Assembly: GCA_945876035.1 (NCBI GenBank)
Contig: CAMCMU010000002.1
Location: forward strand, 1-64,000
Origin: Schlesneria paludicola DSM 18645
GTDB lineage: Bacteria > Planctomycetota > Planctomycetia > Planctomycetales > Planctomycetaceae
Direction: 5' to 3'
DNA length: 64,000 nt
The position numbers were made by a program, and so were the translations under genes. Below are positions 57,187 to 64,000 of this stretch, one piece after another; within the stretch, counting starts at the first letter, position 1; every line of letters begins with the position of its first letter. Below the pieces are notes generated by a model, which saw nothing but the letters and a program-made list of their open reading frames with translations, ran no database searches and had not been told where the DNA came from.

Positions 57187-58074
57187 ATGTCGCAAAACGT
57201 TGAAGAAGCCGTGCGCAAGGCGGACGTGTTGGTCGAGGCGTTGAGTTGGATTCGCCAGTTTCGGGACCGGCACGTCGTGATCAAACTTGGCGGCAGTGCC
57301 ATGGAAGCGACCGAAGCGGTGCGGTCGTTTCTGACCGATGTGATTTTTATGTCGTCCGTTGGTATGCGGCCAATCCTTGTTCACGGAGGTGGAAAGGCGA
57401 TTAACGCCGCGATGACCACGGCGGGCATTGCACCACGTTTTGTCCAAGGTCGCCGCTACACCGATGACGCGACGCTCGAAATTGTCGCCCAAATCTTGTG
57501 TGGCGAAATTTGCCAAGGGTTGGTGGATGAGATCCTGCGTCAGGGAGGGGAGGCACGCGGATTAAATTACCAAACAGTCAATTGCTTGTTCGGTCGAAGG
57601 CTGACGTTACCGGGAGAGAACGGCGAACAGATTGATTTAGGCCGTGTCGGGGAGGTGACAAAAATTGATCGGGACGTGTTGCTGATGACTTGTCGTGCTG
57701 CCTCCATACCTGTGCTCCCTTCTGTTGCTCTTGATGAAGAGGGTGGGAAACTGAATGTCAACGCGGATACCGCGGCTGCCGCTGTCGCCGGATTGATTCA
57801 AGCCGAAAAGTTGGTTTTTCTGAGTGATGTGCCCGGAATTTTTCTTGATCGCAAGGACCCTCGAACCCTGCAGTCTCATCTGAATGCCGCGCGTTGCCAA
57901 GAACTGATTCGTGAGGGCATTGTCGATGCGGGAATGGTCCCCAAGATTCAAGCCGCATTGGAGGCATTGAAATCGGGAGTGAAGAAGGTTCACATTATTG
58001 ACGCACGGATTCCCCATTCGGTTTTGCTCGAAGTCTATTCGAATCAAGGAATCGGCACAGAAATTGTCCTCTGA
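57187..58074 (+). CDS. argB: Acetylglutamate kinase
   Basis: The 295-residue enzyme phosphorylates N-acetylglutamate, the second step of arginine synthesis. Diagnostic parts are [34 protein letters not shown] and FLSDVPGI. The chosen ATG at 57187 gives the family N-terminus ([18 protein letters not shown]); an earlier ATG at 57151 adds 12 residues. The gene is followed by argD (96 bases) and argF (about 300 bases) on the same strand, forming an arginine cluster. Confidence 0.96.
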   Translation: MSQNVEEAVRKADVLVEALSWIRQFRDRHVVIKLGGSAMEATEAVRSFLTDVIFMSSVGMRPILVHGGGKAINAAMTTAGIAPRFVQGRRYTDDATLEIVAQILCGEICQGLVDEILRQGGEARGLNYQTVNCLFGRRLTLPGENGEQIDLGRVGEVTKIDRDVLLMTCRAASIPVLPSVALDEEGGKLNVNADTAAAAVAGLIQAEKLVFLSDVPGIFLDRKDPRTLQSHLNAARCQELIREGIVDAGMVPKIQAALEALKSGVKKVHIIDARIPHSVLLEVYSNQGIGTEIVL

Positions 58075-58170
58075 ATAACGAGTGTCTCAATCGGCGAACA
58101 GCCAATCACTCTGCAACTGATGATGACTCACATCCCTTTTCACACGGTCCCTGATCGTTAGGCAATTTTT

Positions 58171-59391
58171 ATGCATCCCGCGGCAACTCGCACTAGTCAG
58201 CAAACGATTGAGAAGTTTGGTAAGTTTGTTATCCCGAACTACAATCGCTATCCCGTGAGTATCGTGCATGGGGAAGGGACCGTGGTTTGGGACGCAGAAG
58301 GCAAACGCTATTTAGATCTTTTCCCCGGCTGGGGCTGCAACATCTTGGGACATTGTCCCCCCCAAGTGGTCCAAGCGGTGCAGGAGCAGGTCGCCCATCT
58401 GATTCATGTTCCCAACACATGGTACACCGAGGCCCAAGGCGATTTTGCGGAGGCAATCTGTACACGTTCATTCGGAAAGGCCTTTTTTGCAAACAGCGGG
58501 ACAGAGGCAAACGAAGGAGCAATCAAGCTGGCTCGATTGCACGCTAGCGGAGTTGGGAAATCCACTTCTAAGTATCGAATCATATCCTTTACGAACGGCT
58601 TTCATGGACGAACGTATGGAACGGTTACAGCTACGGGGCAACCGAAATATCACGAGGGAATTGGTCCGCTTCTGCCGGGCTTTCGGTACGCTCCGTACAA
58701 CGATCTTGAGGCCGTGCGTCAGCTGGTTGATGACGAAACGTGCGCGATCCTGCTCGAACCAGTTCAGGGCGAGGGAGGCATTAATATTGCCGAGGACTCG
58801 TTTCTAAAAGGCCTGCGTCAACTGTGTGACGAACGTGGCCTGCTGCTGATTTTTGACGAGGTTCAAACCGGCCTCGGTCGCACGGGGCACTGGTTCGGCT
58901 ACCAGCATTCGGATGTCCAGCCCGACATCATGACGCTGGCAAAGGGTCTCGCCGCCGGTGTTGCATGCGGCGCGTTTGTGTGCCGCGATCACGTCGCTCC
59001 CAGCCTGCGACCGGGAATGCACGGGAGCACTTTCGGCGGAAATCCTCTGGCGATGGTTGCGGGGCTTGCCACAATTCGGACCATCGAAGAGGACGGGTTA
59101 CTCGGCCACTGTCAGAACATGGCACAACGATTCCGAGATCATTTGACAACGCTCAAAAAAGAGTTGCCGATCATTAAGGACTTGCGAGTACGTGGTATGA
59201 TGATCGGCCTCGAACTCTCGATCTCGGCAACACCCGCTGTCGCTAAGTGCATGGAACGAGGAGTCCTCGTCAATGCCACACACGACACCGTACTCAGACT
59301 TCTTCCCCCGCTGAATATCACCGCCGAACACGTTGACGAAGGCTGTGCGGTCATCAGTAACGTGCTACGCGAGATGGCCGGCGAATCGTAA
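58171..59391 (+). CDS. argD: Acetylornithine aminotransferase
   Basis: The 406-residue class III PLP-dependent transaminase has [42 protein letters not shown] and a PLP lysine in LAKGLAAG. It converts N-acetylglutamate semialdehyde to N-acetylornithine and may also act on succinyl-diaminopimelate, as in the family. It lies between argB and argF. Confidence 0.96.
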   Translation: MHPAATRTSQQTIEKFGKFVIPNYNRYPVSIVHGEGTVVWDAEGKRYLDLFPGWGCNILGHCPPQVVQAVQEQVAHLIHVPNTWYTEAQGDFAEAICTRSFGKAFFANSGTEANEGAIKLARLHASGVGKSTSKYRIISFTNGFHGRTYGTVTATGQPKYHEGIGPLLPGFRYAPYNDLEAVRQLVDDETCAILLEPVQGEGGINIAEDSFLKGLRQLCDERGLLLIFDEVQTGLGRTGHWFGYQHSDVQPDIMTLAKGLAAGVACGAFVCRDHVAPSLRPGMHGSTFGGNPLAMVAGLATIRTIEEDGLLGHCQNMAQRFRDHLTTLKKELPIIKDLRVRGMMIGLELSISATPAVAKCMERGVLVNATHDTVLRLLPPLNITAEHVDEGCAVISNVLREMAGES

Positions 59392-59697
59392 CAAACCAAA
59401 CAGCGATGAGGCAGACAGATCCGTTGCACCACTTGTAGACACCGGGTTCTTTCGGGTGTGTAACAAACAGCCGAGGCCCAAGTCCCCCTAACGACCACAG
59501 CGACCACAATGATTACGAAACTTGCCAAGATATCGCGTCAAGACCTCCGGCCACCGTCTAGCAGGGCTCTCCCGTCACGAGGTGATTTCAGGCCTTCGTG
59601 CGGTGAGAGCCGTTGACGCGACTCGCAAGTCTGGCCGCGAATGTCGCTGTGTTCGTTTTGTGACTTCATCGTGGTTTGTTCTTCGGACATCCTTTTC

Positions 59698-60642
59698 ATG
59701 CGACATTTGAACTCATTACTTGAAATTCAGCCGGTGGATATTGAGGCCATGTTTTCGCTGGCTCGTGAACTCAAAGCCCTCTTGGCCAAGGGAGTCCGAC
59801 CACAACCGCTTGCGGGACGAGTGCTCACCGCCGTCTTTGAGAAGCCGTCGCTGCGGACCCGGCTCAGTTTTGATGCGGCCATGATGCAGCTTGGCGGTAG
59901 CAGTATTTTCCTCGAAGCCCGAGAGGCCGGGATCGGGGGGCGTGAAGCCGTCAAGGACGTGGCACGTGTGATCGGCGGCTATAGCGATGTGATCGCGCTG
60001 CGCACGTTTTCCCAAAAGTTGATCGATAACTTCATCGAGTTTTCTGGGAAGCCCGTGATCAACGGATTGTCAGACGAACGTCATCCGTGCCAAGCGTTGA
60101 CCGACCTGTTCACGATGCAGGAAGTCTTCGGTGATGTCCGTGGCAGAAAGATTGCCTTCATCGGCGACGGCAACAACGTGGCCAATTCACTCGCCATCGC
60201 CGCCGCGCAGTGCGGTGCGTCATTCGTTGTGTGCGCGCCTCAGGGCTACAGGCTCGATGATACGTTCATGCGAATTTTGAAGAAACGGATCCCCACGGCG
60301 GATGTGACTCAAACAGACGATTTCAAGACCGCTCTCAAAGATGCCTCCATTGTTTATACCGACGTCTGGACCAGCATGGGGCAGGAGGCCGAGGACTCCG
60401 AACGTCGTGCCGTCTTCGGTCCGTTCCAAGTCAATTCAAAGCTGATGAAGCTGGCCCCAAAGTCTGCTCGCTTCATGCATTGCCTTCCCGCCAAGCGTGG
60501 ATTGGAAGTCACCGACGAAATCATGGATGGCCCACAATGCCTCGCCTTCCAGCAGGCAGATAATCGGATGCACCTCGCTAAAGGGGTGATCTTGTGGGTC
60601 TTGAATGTGACCATCGGCGGGGAGCAGTTGGCAACCCGTTGA
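59698..60642 (+). CDS. argF: Ornithine carbamoyltransferase
   Basis: The 314-residue enzyme transfers carbamoyl phosphate to ornithine. The carbamoyl-phosphate loop is FEKPSLRTRLSF (residues 48-58), with SLRTR instead of the common STRTR. HPCQALTDLF and MHCLPAKRG are as expected. In some relatives a changed loop goes with N-acetyl- or N-succinylornithine as substrate, but the neighbouring argB and argD fit either route. The ATG at 59698 (MRHLNSLLEI) is the family start. Confidence 0.93.
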   Translation: MRHLNSLLEIQPVDIEAMFSLARELKALLAKGVRPQPLAGRVLTAVFEKPSLRTRLSFDAAMMQLGGSSIFLEAREAGIGGREAVKDVARVIGGYSDVIALRTFSQKLIDNFIEFSGKPVINGLSDERHPCQALTDLFTMQEVFGDVRGRKIAFIGDGNNVANSLAIAAAQCGASFVVCAPQGYRLDDTFMRILKKRIPTADVTQTDDFKTALKDASIVYTDVWTSMGQEAEDSERRAVFGPFQVNSKLMKLAPKSARFMHCLPAKRGLEVTDEIMDGPQCLAFQQADNRMHLAKGVILWVLNVTIGGEQLATR

Positions 60643-60855
60643 ATAGCCGATCGAAAGAGGCCGACACGGCGGCCGTTGCTTAAAGACGATCTGGAAAGGC
60701 AGTCTTTGAGGAAGCGGGCTAGCCGGCGTATGGCTCGATCGCTTGAAGCGACTGTTTGCCCTGTCGCCCACTCCACGAACGACAAACTGCAGTCGTTCTG
60801 AGCCACGTCTGTCAGTTCGCGTCAGCGAATTTGGATTGCAAGTCTTCAGAAGTGG

Positions 60856-60934
60856 AGAAAGCCAGTCTTTCCAGAGAAGACGTGCGAGGCAACTGCCTCG
60901 CTGAAGGTTGCCTCTCATCCTACAATCCCGTAGG
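60856..60934 (+). promoter_or_regulatory. Structured leader upstream of ahcY, candidate switch
   Basis: Within about 80 bases there are several hairpins. CGAGGC (60885-60890) pairs with GCCTCG (60895-60900), while the overlapping GAGGCAAC (60886-60893) pairs equally with GTTGCCTC (60907-60914), so two exclusive folds are possible. A third stem, CCTAC/GTAGG, follows at 60919-60934. The ahcY start is 121 bases further on. The arms do not fit the SAH riboswitch layout I know, so the ligand, if any, is open. Confidence 0.35.
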
Positions 60935-61055
60935 TTACATTCGGACGTCGAGCTTGGACTCTTTCTCCGAAAGGCAAGTTCGATGACATAGCAAATGTTC
61001 TCTGCCGAAGCGGATCGAACGCAAACGATAGTTTCATTAGTTAAGGATATTCCTG

Positions 61056-62423
61056 ATGGTGACGGCCACTCTTTCTGAAAGTTCCTCTTCAAAAACAGCG
61101 AAGAAAATTCCCTACAAAATTAAGGATATGTCGCTTGCCGAGTGGGGCAGAAAAGAAATCGAGATTGCAGAAAATGAAATGCCCGGATTGATGGCATTAC
61201 GAGCGAAGTACGGCGAGACAAAACCGCTCCGGGGGGCACGCATTGCAGGCTGTCTGCACATGACGATTCAGACCGCGGTATTGATTGAAACTCTGACCGC
61301 CCTGGGTGCCGATGTCACATGGAGCAGTTGCAATATCTTTTCCACTCAGGACCATGCGGCCGCGGCGATTGCGGCCACAGGCGTCCCCGTTTATGCCTGG
61401 AAGGGAATGACGAACGAAGAGTTTGATTGGTGTATTGCACAGACGATTTATTTCCCTGATGGACAGCCGCTGAATATGATTCTTGACGATGGAGGTGATC
61501 TGACTTCCATGGTGCACAACAAGTTTCCAGAACTGCTCAGCGGAATCAAAGGGATCAGCGAAGAAACCACTACAGGTGTTCATCGCTTGGTTCAAATGCA
61601 TGAGCGTGGTGAGTTGAAGATTCCGTCAATCAATGTCAACGATTCGGTGACCAAAAGTAAATTTGACAACCTTTATGGTTGCCGCGAATCCTTAGCGGAC
61701 GGCATCAAACGAGCCACGGACGTGATGCTCGCCGGTAAAGTCTGTGTCGTGGCTGGTTACGGAGACGTTGGCAAGGGCTGCGCAATCTCGTTACAGAGAT
61801 ACGGTGCCCGAGTCATCGTGACCGAAATTGACCCCATCTGTGCGCTGCAGGCAGCGATGGAGGGGTTTGAGGTGACAACGATGGAAGATGCCGTCGCCGA
61901 AGGGAACATCTTCGTCACAACGACCGGTTGCTGTGATATCATCCGGGGCGAACACATTTCGCGTATGAAGAACGATGCAATCATCTGCAACATCGGGCAC
62001 TTTGATGTGGAGATTGACGTGGCTTGGCTAGAGGCTCAGGTCGCTTCCGGTAACGCCAAGAAAGTGAACATCAAGCCTGCGGAGGTTGGTGCGGTCGATC
62101 GCTATACCATGACCGAGACGGGTCGCAGTGTCATGCTTCTGGCCGAAGGTCGACTCGTCAATCTCGGTTGTGCCACAGGTCATCCGTCATTTGTGATGTC
62201 CAACAGTTTTACAAATCAGACACTGGCGCAACTGGCGTTGTGGATGGAACCGGAGAAGTATCCCCTCGGTGTTCATCGCTTGCCGAAGGAATTGGACGAG
62301 GAGGTGGCGCGCCTCCATCTTGCCACCATTGGCGTGAAACTTTCGAAGCTGACTTCCAAGCAGGCTAGTTACCTTGGGCTACCCGCCGAGGGGCCATTCA
62401 AGCCGGATCATTACCGCTATTAA
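61056..62423 (+). CDS. ahcY: S-adenosylhomocysteine hydrolase
   Basis: The 455-residue enzyme splits S-adenosylhomocysteine to adenosine and homocysteine in the methyl cycle. Family markers are [39 protein letters not shown], the NAD-binding [12 protein letters not shown], and the C-terminal KPDHYRY. The length is normal for the bacterial form. AAGGA lies nine bases before the ATG. The structured leader at 60856-60934 may regulate it. Confidence 0.97.
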   Translation: MVTATLSESSSSKTAKKIPYKIKDMSLAEWGRKEIEIAENEMPGLMALRAKYGETKPLRGARIAGCLHMTIQTAVLIETLTALGADVTWSSCNIFSTQDHAAAAIAATGVPVYAWKGMTNEEFDWCIAQTIYFPDGQPLNMILDDGGDLTSMVHNKFPELLSGIKGISEETTTGVHRLVQMHERGELKIPSINVNDSVTKSKFDNLYGCRESLADGIKRATDVMLAGKVCVVAGYGDVGKGCAISLQRYGARVIVTEIDPICALQAAMEGFEVTTMEDAVAEGNIFVTTTGCCDIIRGEHISRMKNDAIICNIGHFDVEIDVAWLEAQVASGNAKKVNIKPAEVGAVDRYTMTETGRSVMLLAEGRLVNLGCATGHPSFVMSNSFTNQTLAQLALWMEPEKYPLGVHRLPKELDEEVARLHLATIGVKLSKLTSKQASYLGLPAEGPFKPDHYRY

Positions 62424-63361
62424 ATCGCGATGTTTCAGGGGTGATCCGCATCGAGAGACGTTGTGTCTTAGATGCGGGTCTCTCGATGTGACTCGGCCAT
62501 GGCAAAACATGGTGTTCTGACGCCTGCGGTCACTGGTCCGCTCTTTGGATTGGCTCGGACCCTTTGTTGTGTAACGCGGGAGTGTTGCGGATTGGTTCTG
62601 AAGTCGCGATCGTTGCGGCTCAGTGAAATAAGACGATCTTGGCCTTGCGCCGCGAGAGTTCTGTCGCGGCGAGACGACAATGAAATTTCGAATCGATTCA
62701 AAGCCCTGTTGATCTGTTCGGCGTGAGTCGTGGCTGGACGATGGAATACGGCTTGGAAGGTGTTTTCGAACGTGAACGCCATGTTTCTGCTCTGGGAAAA
62801 CCGCCGGTCGTCCGCAGGAAGCATGAACGCCGGTGACTTCCGCTCCGACTTGAGAGGACCGAAACCAAAAACGACAGATGTTGGACACGCTCGGCGAGCA
62901 TCAGTCGGTTGGAGCGCAGCCACGGCGGAATTCGCGGCACGAGTTCCGCCGATGTCGCCCTCCTCAACTCAGATCGACGGAGCCAACACCGTCTGCTAAA
63001 TGAATCGCTTCGTTGGCCTACGGCGGATAAGATCACGGCGGCTCGGTCCGTCGTTGTCAGCCCGTGGTGAATCCTCAGTAATTCCTGAACTGTCATGACA
63101 CCCAAACCCGCGATGGCCAATTCTGAAGCGGTCAAGTCTTGGCCGACTTTGATTTTGGGTGCCGTCTTCCCATTGGGCATCGGTCATGCTCAGCAATAAA
63201 ACAGGACCGAGACAGCCCCCCCTCTGGAAGCGTGTCACGGCAGGAATCGACAGCCGAAGAAAGTTTTGTTCGCTTTTCAATCTGTCCGTGTCTGTTGGAG
63301 CGCATTTCGGACGACTGGCCATTGTGTTTTATCTCCCCAGATCGATGGAGCCTCAACGACG
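62424..63361. other. Intergenic region of about 940 bases
   Basis: No supported gene was found. The best frame is on the minus strand at 62698-63180 (160 codons); its N-terminal 60 residues look protein-like, but the remainder is arginine-rich and there is no ribosome-binding site. Overlapping frames at 62468-62923 and 62730-62999 are similarly weak. A degraded gene is possible. Confidence 0.35.
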
Positions 63362-64000
63362 ATGCCGCGAATTGCAATCGAGTCACTTGACGATCCACGC
63401 GTCGCGATTTACCGCGAATTGAAGATGAAACGCCGCACCGGAGATGGTGAGTTGTTTATCGCGGAGGGAACCAAACTTGTAGATCGTCTTCTGGCGAGCG
63501 ATTTTTCGACTCATTCTGTTCTGATCTCCGAGCGTCGTGAGGCGGAATGGGGAGGGAAAATACCGAGCGACATTCCGTTGTATGTTGTCAGTCAACAGGT
63601 TGGAGATGAACTGGTCGGCTTCAAATTTCATGTCGGCGTGCTTGGTTGTGGGCGACGAAAACCGCAACTGTCATTGGTTGAGGTCCTGACGAATGTGGCT
63701 TCACTGAGGGATGGTTCGGCGAAAGAGATTCAACATCCGATTTTCGGAAAGGATCCGCATTCCTGGACGCAATCGTTGCCTCAGGCGACTTCCGATTGGC
63801 GTGCGGTTCAGGAGTCGAATGCAGACAGGACGCGAAACCGTTCGACGATCGTCATTTGTCCGAATTGCGATAACCCCGAGAATCTTGGTGCGATCATTCG
63901 AATTGGAGCGGCCTTCGGCATCGATGCCCTGCTTCTTGGTCGAGGCGGCTGCGATCCGTTTTCGCGGCGCGTGCTGAGGGTTTCCATGGGGGCCGCATTA
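63362..64000 (+). CDS. SpoU/TrmH-family RNA 2'-O-methyltransferase (truncated by window)
   Basis: An open frame from the ATG at 63362 runs to the window edge (213 codons, no stop). Residues about 10-90 resemble the substrate-binding domain of TrmH-like enzymes (FIAEGTKLVDRLL, then a beta-rich part). Residues about 165-213 are the start of the SpoU knot domain with NPENLGAIIRIGAAFGIDALLLG and SRRVLRVSMGA, which includes the first SpoU motif (N-x-G-x-I-x-R). It is most likely a 23S rRNA or tRNA methyltransferase. The C-terminal knot containing the other motifs lies outside the window. Confidence 0.88.
   Translation, partial: MPRIAIESLDDPRVAIYRELKMKRRTGDGELFIAEGTKLVDRLLASDFSTHSVLISERREAEWGGKIPSDIPLYVVSQQVGDELVGFKFHVGVLGCGRRKPQLSLVEVLTNVASLRDGSAKEIQHPIFGKDPHSWTQSLPQATSDWRAVQESNADRTRNRSTIVICPNCDNPENLGAIIRIGAAFGIDALLLGRGGCDPFSRRVLRVSMGAAL

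Noticed and set aside
60885-60934. Classical SAH riboswitch upstream of ahcY
   Set aside because: The spacing between the outer arms is about 13 bases, far shorter than in the SAH riboswitch, so only an unassigned structured leader is reported.
62698-63180. 160-codon minus-strand frame with a protein-like first third
   Set aside because: No ribosome-binding site; the last two thirds are arginine- and serine-rich as in chance frames. A degraded gene cannot be excluded.

Overview
The window most likely comes from a planctomycete (Planctomycetota, class Planctomycetia). The evidence is the gene repertoire: two DUF1501 proteins with twin-arginine leaders, an ECF-type sigma factor beside a membrane Ser/Thr kinase fused to a formylglycine-generating-enzyme-like (FGE/SUMF1) domain, a squalene-cyclase-repeat protein, an NPCBM protein, HpnC, a Pls/PosA-type synthetase and many secreted proteins of unknown function. 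Genes are mostly monocistronic or in short runs, and long non-coding gaps are common. No rRNA, tRNA, CRISPR array or insertion sequence was recognised.

Region 1 (1-6305, minus strand) is the most remarkable. It holds a complete diversity-generating retroelement (DGR). In transcription order it contains an ECF-like sigma factor, a 1123-residue kinase/coiled-coil/FGE-like target protein with the variable repeat (VR) at its extreme C-terminus, the accessory protein Avd, the DGR reverse transcriptase, the template repeat (TR), and a terminator. TR and VR differ at 11 aligned bases, 9 of them template adenines, which is the signature of adenine-directed mutagenic retrohoming. The diversified residues lie in the predicted extracytoplasmic, C-type-lectin-fold domain of a receptor kinase, so the element appears to diversify the input end of a signalling pathway.

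Region 2 (6455-13571) holds secreted or membrane proteins of mostly unknown role and an esterase/SMP-30 fusion. Region 3 (14406-19655, minus) holds an alpha/beta hydrolase and a compact fatty-acid-type cluster (dehydratase, ketoreductase, acyl carrier protein, second dehydratase, ketosynthase). Region 4 (19912-22011) holds a membrane-anchored protein with ten exact-length 24-residue repeats and a GNAT acetyltransferase. Region 5 (23019-38452) holds carB, apt, secreted proteins, two small lipoproteins, a DUF1501 protein, a family 2 glycosyltransferase and a DAHP synthase. Region 6 (38581-46902, minus) holds HpnC, a Pls/PosA-type synthetase with a lysine-like specificity code, an alcohol-dehydrogenase-like oxidoreductase, an orphan TadC-like protein and an FHA protein. 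Region 7 (47117-56113) holds der, an amidohydrolase, a second DUF1501 protein, a YggS-type PLP protein and a large secretin-N-domain protein without a visible secretin barrel. Region 8 (57187-64000, plus) holds argB, argD, argF, ahcY behind a structured leader, and the start of a SpoU-family RNA methyltransferase cut by the window edge.

All functional calls rest on reading motifs and domain order by eye; no database search was run. Start sites were adjusted where a Shine-Dalgarno sequence, signal peptide or family N-terminus pointed to an internal start.
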